Assembly: GCF_009711135.1 (NCBI RefSeq)
Contig: NZ_WMIC01000001.1
Location: 310,001 to 374,000, forward strand
Source: Flavobacterium sp. LC2016-01
Lineage (GTDB): Bacteria; Bacteroidota; Bacteroidia; Flavobacteriales; Flavobacteriaceae
Direction: 5' to 3'
Length of the DNA: 64,000 nt
The stretch's first letter is position 1; the number at the start of each line of letters is the position of its first letter. The position numbers were made by a program, and so were the translations under genes. This document shows, one piece after another, positions 17,033 through 27,100 of the stretch. The notes beneath the pieces were generated by a model. It was not told where the DNA came from. It saw only the letters and a list, made by a program, of their open reading frames with translations, and ran no database searches.

Positions 17033-20029
17033 TTACTTCACAATCAACAGCCAGCCTTTTCCTTTTGAAACTGGTATTTCGTCTTTTGCAGTGAAGGTTT
17101 TTGCTGATTGAAAATTGGTAACTTCTGGAGCCGTAATTGTTGCTTTAGCAGGGTTGATTCCAAGTTTTTTCCAATCGATATTCAGTTTCACATTTACATC
17201 AGTATCTGCCCAGCTTGCAATCGAAATTAAAGCCGTTCCGTTCTTTTTGTAAACTGTTGCCAGAACTTTGTCGTTGTTTGTTTTTACTGGACAATTTTCG
17301 CTCCAGTAGCCAATCATTTCAGAACCTTTAATTCCGAAAGAATCCCATAATTTCCAGATTTGTCTTGGGTCAGCGTTATCACTCCAAGGTAATCTGTTCG
17401 TCATTCCATAAACCATTCCTCTCCAAGGATTTCCTCCGTCTTGAAGCATTTCACCCATTAATCCGAAAGGAATACCGCTTACTTCTGTCAAGAAAAAGTC
17501 AGGCTGGTTTTTCTCATAATCAAAATATTCTCCAAACCATAATTTATTGATGTATGGGAAGTGCTCCATATACAAGTTGGCACTATTATTAAATCCGTCA
17601 CTTTTATTATACTGATTTGCACTATGCAAATCGATAATTCCAGGATGTCCGTTATTGGTTAAAACCCTTTTGATACGTTTCATTGTGATTCTGTCAAAAG
17701 CAACGTCATCCAAATAAATTCCATCAATACCAACATTTTGAGTCAGCCAATTCATACCTTCAACATAGTAGTTGTGCCAACGGTTCATACCGCTGTTTAC
17801 GATTGCAGCATCTTTAATTTCAGGAACAAACCAAGCCGCGATATAATCATCGCCAACATGTTCTTGAAGCCAAGAGAATCCGCCGCCTTTTCCTGGAGAA
17901 TAAATTTCGTGGCCTAAACTTCTAAGCGCAAAAGTTTCGTAAGCTTTGTTTGAAACTTCTCTAACAGTGTTGTAGATTTTTACTTTTAAACCTTTTTCAT
18001 GTGCTTCATCGATATACGATTTCATCTTTTTAAATTCAATGAAAGGGTAATTGATATAAGGATTTATTGCATTTGCATGGTGAATATTGATTACCGTTGC
18101 GCCAGTTTTTGCAATGGTATCAATTGGACTGTATTTGTGGTAGAATTTAGTATCCCATTGGAAATCAGTATTTATTGTGTGGAAAGGAGTAATCAATAAA
18201 TTGAAATTATAATACAAAACATCACCTTTTTTCATCGTTCTAGCACCACTATACGCATTTACCAGAACTGATTTTGGATTTGGTGCAATTGTGATTCCAC
18301 CTTTATTATCATTGCCCCAAGAAGTTGGTAATAATAATGGTTTTTGTAAATAGAAGTTGGTATTTAACGGACGGCTGTATTTTTCATCTCTTAAAGAAAA
18401 TTGTAATCCAGAATTTACAGCGCCAATCCAAGCACCGTCTTGATTTTTATGCGCCACATCCCATTTCCAGTCAAAAGTTGCAGGACGATCACCGCCTTTT
18501 TGGCCTAATCCCATCATATATTTTGCAGCTGTTGGCTGGATTGGCATTTGGAAATTAATATCATTAAATGACACATCTTCAAGTGCTGTAATTTTTACAA
18601 TATAATGTACAAAACCATCAAATTCAATAGAAGCATTTACATCCATTTGAACTGAGTTTGATGTAGAAGTATTTTCCCAAGAAACCGTTCCAGCTTCTTT
18701 TTTAGTGAATTTTACACCGCTGTTTTTCCACTGTGCTTCTTTTCCAGATGCATCAACAAAATGAAAATCAATAGGCGAACTTAAAATATCGTTTGCTTTT
18801 GTAGTTGTTGTTGTCATTTCTGGAGTGAAAAAAGTCTGAATTTGTGCTGGAAATCCATTTGACGCCAAAATCAATTTTCTTCCTAATAAAGAAATTTCAG
18901 AATCTTTTACAGTTAGTGGAGTATAAGGTGCAATAACAGTGTTTTCCTGAGCTAAAGTGGAGTTTAACCATTTTAAACGCGTCATTTTTTCAGGACTGTC
19001 GATTCCACCATTTTTAGTAACTTCACTAGTTACCGTAATTTGAAGTTCAATTTCTTTTGATTTTCCGTCAGCAATAACAGTCGCTTTTCCTTTATAAGTT
19101 CCAGCTGTAGCAGTTTGAGGAACATCAATACCGCACCACATTGCCTGAATTTTTCCTTTTGAAACCGAAACCGTATTTGTAAAAGGAGATCCGTCATATT
19201 TAGTTCCGTCAGTATTGATGCAGTTAATGTCTTTTGCCTCAATTGTTCCAGTTGGACTTACTAAGTTCGAAAAGGTCACTTTTACATTCTGTAAATCTTC
19301 AAGCGCATAAACGCCCAATTGAAAACCCAAATATTCTCCTTTCATTGCAGTATCTGCAAAACTATTTTGAACTCCTTTCTGAATCCATCTCTGTGGTAAA
19401 TCAGATTTTAGTTTGATGGAATGTTCTCTGTCTTCTGGGAAAATCAAAAATGAATTTCCGCTGTTTTTTTTCAAAAGTGCAGAAGTTTCTTCCGAAGTAG
19501 CGATAACTTCCATTGGGTAGAAACTATTGAACGCATTTACGCTTTGAATTTCGGTTACTGAAGCATTGTCTTTTATATTGGTTTTTATTTTAGAAATCCA
19601 TTGTGCATCGGCTTTATCTTCCGGTTTCTGATAAATTCCTTTTGGATAATTTGCAGTTCCTTCGTCAATGTAAGGCATATAATAAACGTAATAGATTCCT
19701 TTTCCTGAAATTGGTTCAAAGAAAATAGTTCCGTTTTCTCTATTGATATTTTCCGTTTTTATATTCTGAATTTCTTTTCCAGATGCATCCTGAACAATAA
19801 TCTTTTTAAGTTCTGGATTTTGATCTCTTCTTCTCCATTCAATGGTAGTTTTGGCAATATTTCCTGAACCAGAAAATGCAATTACAGCACGGTGATTTCC
19901 TAATTGATTAGGATTCCAGCTGTCATTTCCGTCTGAATATTTTATTTGTGCAGTCAATGAAATACTGAATACGAAAAGGCACGCAATCAATATTTTATTT
20001 AGGAGCTGTTTGTTTAGGTTTAGTTTCAT
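17033..20029 (-). CDS. exported GH123-like / DUF6067 family putative glycoside hydrolase
   Basis: A 998-residue protein with a signal peptide to about 28 (SISLTAQ). The N-terminal third is beta-sandwich (MWCGIDVPQTATAGTYKG is typical of the domain that precedes GH123-like barrels). The C-terminal half looks like a TIM barrel: TGATVINIHHANAINPY, EAHEKGLKVKIYNTVRE, NVGIDGIYLDDVAFDR and IIDLHSANQY, where the Asp pair in YLDD is a candidate catalytic site. GH123 enzymes act on beta-GalNAc, which would suit the GH109 and GH35 neighbours. This is a fold-level reading: the protein may belong to a separate DUF6067 group with another specificity. Part of the glycan operon. Confidence 0.75.
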   Translation of the reverse strand: MKLNLNKQLLNKILIACLFVFSISLTAQIKYSDGNDSWNPNQLGNHRAVIAFSGSGNIAKTTIEWRRRDQNPELKKIIVQDASGKEIQNIKTENINRENGTIFFEPISGKGIYYVYYMPYIDEGTANYPKGIYQKPEDKADAQWISKIKTNIKDNASVTEIQSVNAFNSFYPMEVIATSEETSALLKKNSGNSFLIFPEDREHSIKLKSDLPQRWIQKGVQNSFADTAMKGEYLGFQLGVYALEDLQNVKVTFSNLVSPTGTIEAKDINCINTDGTKYDGSPFTNTVSVSKGKIQAMWCGIDVPQTATAGTYKGKATVIADGKSKEIELQITVTSEVTKNGGIDSPEKMTRLKWLNSTLAQENTVIAPYTPLTVKDSEISLLGRKLILASNGFPAQIQTFFTPEMTTTTTKANDILSSPIDFHFVDASGKEAQWKNSGVKFTKKEAGTVSWENTSTSNSVQMDVNASIEFDGFVHYIVKITALEDVSFNDINFQMPIQPTAAKYMMGLGQKGGDRPATFDWKWDVAHKNQDGAWIGAVNSGLQFSLRDEKYSRPLNTNFYLQKPLLLPTSWGNDNKGGITIAPNPKSVLVNAYSGARTMKKGDVLYYNFNLLITPFHTINTDFQWDTKFYHKYSPIDTIAKTGATVINIHHANAINPYINYPFIEFKKMKSYIDEAHEKGLKVKIYNTVREVSNKAYETFALRSLGHEIYSPGKGGGFSWLQEHVGDDYIAAWFVPEIKDAAIVNSGMNRWHNYYVEGMNWLTQNVGIDGIYLDDVAFDRITMKRIKRVLTNNGHPGIIDLHSANQYNKSDGFNNSANLYMEHFPYINKLWFGEYFDYEKNQPDFFLTEVSGIPFGLMGEMLQDGGNPWRGMVYGMTNRLPWSDNADPRQIWKLWDSFGIKGSEMIGYWSENCPVKTNNDKVLATVYKKNGTALISIASWADTDVNVKLNIDWKKLGINPAKATITAPEVTNFQSAKTFTAKDEIPVSKGKGWLLIVK

Positions 20030-20073
20030 TTTATTTTTTGTTCAGATTATAATAGTGTAGTAAGGTTCTAAAA

Positions 20074-21063
20074 TTAATAAACGGCTTTCCATCCATTCTT
20101 TTTCCAGTACGCAATAATTGGTTTATATGGACCGTATTTGTGCTGTTCTTCGGTAAAATTATCCTGAAAAGGGCTGTGTGAATAATCTATAGGTTTGCCC
20201 ATTTTATTAGGATAATCAAATGTTTTTGGGTTTGGCCTTGTATGCTGTGAATCGTCATTTACATAGGCTGCAATATCAAGTGCTTCTTTATCCGTCAGAT
20301 AAGGTTTTCCTAAAGTTACTTTATCATAAGGCATATTGCTTTTTAGCCATTGTGCCTGTTTAATAACGCGGTGCATGCTTGATCCGGGCTGATATCCATA
20401 TTCGCCCCAAAGAGGAGGGTAGGTGTAACCTGATTTATCAGCATTGTATACGCCTTCGCCATTATTTCCGTGGCATCTTGCACAATTTTCAATAAATAAA
20501 GTTTTTCCTCTTTCTGGACTCGCGGCAACATCTGGAAACTCGATTTCTAAATTTTTTGCACCTTTAAAATTACCATCTTTTGGAACAAATTTACTGATCC
20601 ATTTAAAATAAGATAAAAAAGCGACCATTTCTTTGCTGTCGAGCGGAAGCGGTTTTCCAGAATGCGGACGCATAATACAATTGTTTACACGCTCAGCAAG
20701 CGTAAGCACTTTATTTTCTCGGCCTCTGTACTGCGGATAATTATCATGCGAAGACATTAAATTAAAAGCATGCGGTTTTGTTCCAGCATCCTGATGGCAG
20801 TTTGTACAATTCATTTTATTGCCAAGATATTTTCCATTGATTCCGTTTGGACCAATGTAATATGCCGTTTTCATCATTAATTCCCTTCCATAACGAACCG
20901 ATTCCCCAAATTGGTCGTCAGGAATTTTTGAAGTATCAATTGTAATATATGCCTCATCATCGGCAGTTTTTGCTGCTAATGTTTGAGAATTTGATTTGGT
21001 GCAAGAATTGAAAACAATAATTGGCAAAGCTGAAAAGAGACCGAGAAGAATTACTTTTTTCAT
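20074..21063 (-). CDS. dihaem c-type cytochrome lipoprotein, TsdA-like
   Basis: A 329-residue lipoprotein (lipobox FNS-C21). Two haem c sites are present: C86-TN-C89-H90 and C194-AR-C197-H198. The first half resembles thiosulfate dehydrogenase TsdA: MNCTNCHQDAGTKP, YPQYRGRENKVLTLAERVNN, C129 followed by IMR, and SGKPLPLDSKEM. In TsdA the equivalent Cys is the distal ligand of the active haem, and it is retained here at C129. A Met (about 244) could ligate haem 2. It may oxidise thiosulfate to tetrathionate or run the reverse reaction, but a plain electron-transfer role remains possible. It lies 12 bases downstream of the aryl-sulfotransferase gene, in the same operon. Confidence 0.85.
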   Translation of the reverse strand: MKKVILLGLFSALPIIVFNSCTKSNSQTLAAKTADDEAYITIDTSKIPDDQFGESVRYGRELMMKTAYYIGPNGINGKYLGNKMNCTNCHQDAGTKPHAFNLMSSHDNYPQYRGRENKVLTLAERVNNCIMRPHSGKPLPLDSKEMVAFLSYFKWISKFVPKDGNFKGAKNLEIEFPDVAASPERGKTLFIENCARCHGNNGEGVYNADKSGYTYPPLWGEYGYQPGSSMHRVIKQAQWLKSNMPYDKVTLGKPYLTDKEALDIAAYVNDDSQHTRPNPKTFDYPNKMGKPIDYSHSPFQDNFTEEQHKYGPYKPIIAYWKKNGWKAVY

Positions 21064-21075
21064 GTTTAATATTTT

Positions 21076-22488
21076 TTAATTTAAAAGAAAAGGTTTCATT
21101 TTTTCTTCTTCAATAAACTGTGTGCGATAAGGAGGAATTTCAGATTCTAAAGCCCATAATAGAACTCCTTTTTTATTGGTTAAAACCGTTATGTGTCTTT
21201 TTGAACAGCAAACTAAAAAGAGCTCTTTATTGATCATGTAAGCGCTCCCCATTCTGTCATTATAAATATCTTTTGGCAATTTTATTTGGAAATCCAGATT
21301 TACTGCCTTGTCTTTTTCATTTATTTTTAATGCAAAAACAGATGATTGTTTTTTATCAACACCATTATCAAAAAACAATAAACTTCCTTCCTGATCAATA
21401 TGCGCGGCGTGTGCCTGAGAAAAATTAGTATCTGGTGACATTTTCATATTACCGCTTTTTCCAAGTTTCCAGATTACTTTTCCAGTTTTTGAATCGACTT
21501 TCCAGATCTGGCCGTTATTATAGAAAGAGATTAAAAAATTCCCATCTGTATCATAATTAAGGCTGTTGGCGTGTGTCCAGTCTTTTTTAGTTTTTAATAG
21601 ATTCTTATCTTTTAAAGGATCTAAATCATCAAAAACACTCCATTTCCAGAGTTGTTTTCCTTTTTTATCCATAATAAGAATTCCGTCACTATTGATAGTA
21701 TCTTGTTTTTTTCCTCCAATGGAAGTCAAATCGATTATTTTTTGATCAACCGTTATTGTCACAAGTTCGTTAGCCGATTTTTTTAAAATTTCATGATGAA
21801 TGGTTTGTTTAAAATCGCCCTGACCTTTTTTGATATGCGTTAATGTATCGCCTTGAAGATTGATTTCTAAGATTTCGCTTCCGTAACTTGTTGGTTCGTC
21901 ATTTGTTCCTAAAATCGAAAGAATGGTCTGTTCTTCTGTAAAATGTGCGACTTTAAATCCGGTTCCTTCAACCGTATGATACCATCTTAGGTTTCCTTTA
22001 TAATCAACAATATAAGCTGTTCCCGGAGTTTCTCTTTTTGCCAAAAGCATAAAACCTTTTTTAAAATTTGCAGGCAATAATTCTGGTTTTGGACAATTTG
22101 CTTTGAATTGCTTCTGAAGCCATTCTGGAAGTTTTCTTGATTTGAAAGTATACACTTTACTCGGTTTTTTCTTGCCATCCTGAATCGTTGTCAATTGATA
22201 ACTGTAATTCGTTTCAGGAATAATATTGCAAAGAACCAAAGAATGTTCAAGACCAGTTTTTGAAATAGGAGAAGTTATTTTTTTCTTGATACCCTCTTTA
22301 TCTGACCAATATTCTGCATATACCTGAACATTGTCCTTCGTAGTAACATCGATCTGAATTTTCAGTTCGTTGTTGCTATGAGTCCCAATATTGATATTTG
22401 TAATACCATTGCCCTGATTTTTGGAACAGCCTGTAAAAACAAGCAAAACCAAAATAAAACTCCATTTTAATACTAATTTTTTGATCAT
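21076..22488 (-). CDS. aryl-sulfate sulfotransferase (ASST family) lipoprotein
   Basis: A 470-residue lipoprotein (lipobox FTG-C21). After a fibronectin-like N-terminal part (about 30-115) comes a beta-propeller of the ASST/arylsulfotransferase type, with repeated blades ending in W-K/W-x-L (GNLRWYHTVEG, GKQLWKWSVFD, GKVIWKLGKSG). Candidate active-site histidines are in TIHHEIL, KDWTHANSLNYD and FSQAHAAHID; in the family a His carries the sulfate. ASST moves sulfate from a phenolic donor to another phenol without PAPS. Here the acceptor or donor could be a sulfated glycan or aromatic product, which is inference. It is transcribed with the TsdA-like cytochrome. Confidence 0.85.
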   Translation of the reverse strand: MIKKLVLKWSFILVLLVFTGCSKNQGNGITNINIGTHSNNELKIQIDVTTKDNVQVYAEYWSDKEGIKKKITSPISKTGLEHSLVLCNIIPETNYSYQLTTIQDGKKKPSKVYTFKSRKLPEWLQKQFKANCPKPELLPANFKKGFMLLAKRETPGTAYIVDYKGNLRWYHTVEGTGFKVAHFTEEQTILSILGTNDEPTSYGSEILEINLQGDTLTHIKKGQGDFKQTIHHEILKKSANELVTITVDQKIIDLTSIGGKKQDTINSDGILIMDKKGKQLWKWSVFDDLDPLKDKNLLKTKKDWTHANSLNYDTDGNFLISFYNNGQIWKVDSKTGKVIWKLGKSGNMKMSPDTNFSQAHAAHIDQEGSLLFFDNGVDKKQSSVFALKINEKDKAVNLDFQIKLPKDIYNDRMGSAYMINKELFLVCCSKRHITVLTNKKGVLLWALESEIPPYRTQFIEEEKMKPFLLN

Positions 22489-22512
22489 CTTAAAGGTTTT
22501 CTTTGTGAAACA

Positions 22513-22542
22513 GAAAAGTACTTTTTTTGTTTAAAAAATCAA
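22513..22542 (-). promoter_or_regulatory. possible internal promoter for the sulfotransferase gene
   Basis: On the minus strand TTG (22542-22540) is followed after 19 bases by TACTTTTC (22520-22513), one mismatch from TAnnTTTG. The TTG lies in the right arm of the hairpin after susD. Transcription would begin near 22506, about 18 bases before the ATG. Confidence 0.35.
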
Positions 22543-22579
22543 GAATAGACAGACAATTTTAACTGTCTATTCTTGATTT
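22536..22579 (-). terminator. strong hairpin after susD (attenuator or terminator)
   Basis: A perfect 17-bp stem, AAATCAAGAATAGACAG paired with CTGTCTATTCTTGATTT, has a 10-base loop and is followed by Ts on the minus strand. It starts 10 bases after the susD stop. It would lower read-through from susCD into the downstream enzymes, giving the high-SusCD/low-enzyme ratio seen in such operons. Confidence 0.75.
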
Positions 22580-22589
22580 AAGTTTTTAT

Positions 22590-24101
22590 TTATTGTCGGT
22601 CAGCATTGCTTAATTTTGGGTTAAGATTCACCTGACTCTGCGGATAAGTGTAATACTTATTTTGCGGCATTTTGATTTGTGCCGATTCTCCAACTCTAAG
22701 GTGATAAGCATTTACAAGAACATCATATTTGTTCATTCTGATCAAATCGGCGCGGCGTTTTCCTTCGTAGAAAAGTTCCCAGCCTCTTTCTTGCAATATG
22801 GCATCTCTCAGCGTTTCTTTCGTCAAACCTGCTAAAACCAATAATTTGGCATGAGATCTTCCTTTTACTTGGTTAATCAAGTTGATAGCTTCAGCTGTAG
22901 GGCCGCTAATTTCGTTTAAAGCTTCAGCTCTGCTTAATAAAACATCAGCATAACGTAAAATATTTACACTATGTCCGTCATAATAAGTTGTTGTTTCATC
23001 ATCAGCATATTTTCTTGTTGAAACGTCTGGCATGTAAAATTCACCAGCTGGTGGCTGTGCTCCTAATGATGGCGCTTGTTTATGAAGAAGATCGTCAGTT
23101 CCCATAAATTCTGGAAAGAAACATTTTTTTCTGTCATCTTCGTCACCAAAAGTGTTGTAGAAATCCCAGTTTACAGTATAATACTGCCATCTGTTTTGAA
23201 CTACTGGGTGATCAATTGGTCCAAAATGATTCAATAATTCTGTTCCGTTTGTGTTAGCATCACTCAAAGAAGAGAAGATGTTCTCGCTGCACCATTTGTT
23301 GCTTTCTTTAAACAAACCTAAATAAGAAGGATATAAACTGTACTCGTTTAAAGCCATTACTTGCTGTGTAAGTGTTACCACTTTTTGCCATTCGTGACTG
23401 CGCATGTAAAGTTTTGCTAATAAAGTAAGTGCTGCACCTTTTGTAGCTCGGCCAACGTCATTTGTACCATAAATGGCATTGCTCTTATAATTTACAGGCA
23501 ATACATCTGCTGCTTCTGTTAATTCTTTTACAAGGAAAGCATCAATTTCTTCAACAGATGATGGAGGTGTCTGATCTAAATATCCAGGACTTCCTAAATT
23601 GGCTTCCGTAATTAAAATTACCGGTCCCCAAGAATCAGTCAAATCCATATAAGCCGAAGCTCTCAAAAATTTTGCTTCAGAAATAAATTGCGCTTTTTCT
23701 GCTGCTGTAATCCCAGACATTGGCGTAATGTTGAAAATCGCATTATTTGCATTGGCAATCAATTTGTACATCGCTTTCCAGTCTTCATCAAGTAATCCGT
23801 TTGTTGAATTCCAGGTTCCTAATGATAATTGTCCTGGATCTCCGCCATATTGACAATGCCCCAAATCTGTAGCAATATCAGTCAAAGCAAAGTGTCTTGT
23901 TGCCCAGTATGAAAAGTTATCGCCTACAGCAGGACCTTTCAATCTTCCATAAATGGAATTGATAGCTGCAATCGCATCTGACTTTGTCTGATACCCATTG
24001 GTATTAGTCAAATTACTGTACACCGTAGGATCAAGATCCTGATTGCACGAAAATTGTGCACCGGCGGCTAGTAAAAATAATAAAAGTGTATATTTTTTCA
24101 T
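22590..24101 (-). CDS. SusD/RagB-family outer-membrane nutrient-binding lipoprotein
   Basis: A 503-residue lipoprotein starting MKKYTLLLFLLAAG with the lipobox Cys at 19 (AQFS-C). I took ATG 24101, since the longer frame adds 21 residues before the signal. SusD features include DLDPTVYSNLTNTNGY, AINSIYGRLKG, AKFLRASAYMDLTDSWGPVIL, and the C-terminal NILRYADVLLSRAEALNE and ILQERGWELFYEGKRRADLIRMN. SusD proteins cap the SusC pore at the cell surface and capture glycans. It follows susC by 37 bases, and a strong hairpin follows it. Confidence 0.96.
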   Translation of the reverse strand: MKKYTLLLFLLAAGAQFSCNQDLDPTVYSNLTNTNGYQTKSDAIAAINSIYGRLKGPAVGDNFSYWATRHFALTDIATDLGHCQYGGDPGQLSLGTWNSTNGLLDEDWKAMYKLIANANNAIFNITPMSGITAAEKAQFISEAKFLRASAYMDLTDSWGPVILITEANLGSPGYLDQTPPSSVEEIDAFLVKELTEAADVLPVNYKSNAIYGTNDVGRATKGAALTLLAKLYMRSHEWQKVVTLTQQVMALNEYSLYPSYLGLFKESNKWCSENIFSSLSDANTNGTELLNHFGPIDHPVVQNRWQYYTVNWDFYNTFGDEDDRKKCFFPEFMGTDDLLHKQAPSLGAQPPAGEFYMPDVSTRKYADDETTTYYDGHSVNILRYADVLLSRAEALNEISGPTAEAINLINQVKGRSHAKLLVLAGLTKETLRDAILQERGWELFYEGKRRADLIRMNKYDVLVNAYHLRVGESAQIKMPQNKYYTYPQSQVNLNPKLSNADRQ

Positions 24102-24138
24102 TTTAATAAATTTAGTGTTACTAAAAAAGCTTTTTAGA

Positions 24139-27100
24139 CTAGTGAATTGCGGCCTTGATACCAATTATGAATGTTCTCGAAGCTGGGAATGAGTTAAAGT
24201 CAATTCCTCCACCTAAATTGTTGCCTGAATGTCCATTAACCTCAGGGTCATTTCCAGAATAATTTGTAATCGTCAATAAATTTTGTCCGATAGCATATAA
24301 TCTGATGCTGTCAATAAATTTCACTGATTTTAAAGCACTTTCAGGAATAGAATATCCTATAGAAACATTTTTCAAACGCAGGTATGATGCTTCTTCAACA
24401 AATTTAGAATTCACATAACTTCCGTATTTGCTTTTGTAGTAACCATCTCTTGGAATATCAGTGTTTTCATTAGTTCCAGCAACCCAGCGGTTTAAAGCAT
24501 CTGTACTTGTAGATGATTCTCCCACCATTGCAGTCATATTATATACTGAATAATCAAAAGCGCCTTGGAAAAAGATATTCATATCAAAGTTTCCATATCT
24601 AAAATCATTATTAATACCAGCAATGTAATGCGGAATTGAATTTCCTAAATACGTTCTGTCAGCTGCTGTAATTGTTCCGTCTCCGTCAACATCAACATAT
24701 TTTGGATCTCCCGGTTTAGAAAGTGGTTGCGGCGAATAGGTTTCTCCAGTTTTTATTACACCTGCATATTTATAACCATATAAAACGCCCATTTCTTTTC
24801 CAGGTTCTAATCTTGTAAATTCTTGTCCAGAAACAGTTCCGCTTGGATTTGAAGTATTTGTACTGATGATTTTTACATTATCAGCAAGAGATACAATTTC
24901 TTGTTTGTTGTAAGCTAAGTTTAAAGATGTACTCCAAGTGAATTTATCTGTTTTAAAGTTTACTGTGCTGATTCCCAACTCAATTCCGCTGTTGTCAATA
25001 ACTCCAGAGTTAACTCTTTGTGTACCAAATCCCCACCATCCTCCAACAGGAACGTTCAATAAAGCATCACTCGTTCTTTTTTTGTAGGCGTCAATTGTAA
25101 CTGTAACATTGTCATTAAAGAATCCCATGTCCAAACCTAAGTTCGTTTGAGCTGTTTGTTCCCATTTCAAATTTGGATTTGCCAAGTTGGCTGGTTCAGT
25201 ACCCGCAACAAATTCATCAGGAGCAATCGTTACGCCCCATGATTGTAGTCTGCTCATATAGGAATAATCTCCAATACCATCACTTCCTGTAATACCATAA
25301 CTAGCTCTTAATTTAAGATCAGAGAAAGTGTTCAGATTTTGAATAAATGATTCATTAGACAATTTCCAAGCCACAGCTCCTGATGGGAAAATACCAAATT
25401 TGTTATTTGGACCAAAACGAGAAGAACCGTCTTTTCTTATTGTAAAAGTGAAAAGGTATTTGTCATTGAATGCATAATTTAACCTTCCAAAATAAGAAGT
25501 AAGTTTTGTTTCTGTTTTTTCAGTTTCTGGTTTTAAATAAACTGCAGCACCCTGAAGATTATAGTAAGTAAGCAAGTCGCTTGAGAAACCAGTTCCAGCT
25601 GCTTTTACTCTTTCGTAAGTATCTTTTTGGTTGGAAGTTCCAATCATTGCAGTAAATACATGTTGTTCATTGATATTGAACTTATAAGTCAAATACTGCT
25701 CAGTACTCCATCTGAAATACGTTCTGTTTTCCTCAGATGCAGATCCTTTTAAAGCCGCTCCAGCTACTAAAGTACTTGGCGTATATTTTCCTTGGATAAC
25801 TTCCTGCCATTCAGCACCGGCGCCAAAATGATATGTCAAACCTTTAATGATTTCATAATCTAAAAACATATTTCCGTTTACCATTCTATTGATAGTATGG
25901 TCAGTTGGTTCTAACAAAAGCGCTAAAGCATTGTCTTTACCTTGATATTTGTAATAAGAACCGTCAGCATTATAGATAGGAATTGTTGGAGGTGCAGTCT
26001 GAATAGAGAACATAGGAGATAAAATATTATCGCCAAAATCACTGTTATTTCCTTCACTTACAGCGCCATAAACATTAGTTCCCATGTTTAATTTATCATT
26101 AAATCTTTTCTCGCCGCCCATTCTCACCGTATATCTTTCAAAATCTGTATTTTCAATGGCTCCGGTTTGTTTTAAATAGTTTCCTGATAAGAAAAATTTC
26201 GATGTTTTATCGCTTCCGCTAAAAGTAAGCGTTCTGTTTAAAACCTCACCCGGACGCGTTGCAGCTTCAAACCAGTTTGTGTTTGCAATAGGAAAACTTG
26301 CAGGGAAAACTGGTGGTCTTCCGTTTTCAGAGGCAATTGCATTTTGGATATCAGCATATTGCTGTCCTGTAATTAAAGATGGTTCTTTGATAATATTTTG
26401 AAAACCATCTGAAATTTCGGCCTCAACCTGCATTTTGCCCGATTTTCCTTTTTTAGTAGTAATCAAAATAACTCCATTTCCTCCTCGTGCACCATAAATA
26501 GCAGTAGAAGCGGCATCTTTCAGAATCTGTATGTTTTCAATATCGTTAGGGCTTATCGATGCACCAGTACTTGTAATAAATCCGTCAACTACATACAAAG
26601 GCGCATTAGAAGTATTAATAGAGTTTCCTCCTCTAATTATAACCGAAGGATTAGTTCCAGGCGCGTAGCTGTTTTGCTGTACCTGAACTCCAGAAGCACG
26701 CCCCTGTAAAGCTTGGCCAACATTCGAAATTGTCCCGCCCAAGTTTAAATTATCTTTACTGATAGAGGCAACAGAACCGGTAAGATCTTTTTTCTTTGAT
26801 TTTCCGTATCCAATAACAACTTCGTCTAATTTTTGTCCTGCTTCTTTCATGACAATTTTTAACGGACTGTTTCCTACTGACACTTCTTGATCTTCCATAC
26901 CAATGTAGGTTACAATAAGTTTGGTAACATTATCTGCTACTGTAATCGAGAAACTTCCATCAACATCAGTCTGAACTCCTTTTGAAGTGCCTTTTACAAG
27001 AACATTTGCACCAGGAAGAGGCAAACCATTTTGATCGGTTACTGTACCTTTTATTGTTTTCTCAAAAAATAATGAAGTATAATTTTTATCAGAAGTGCTT

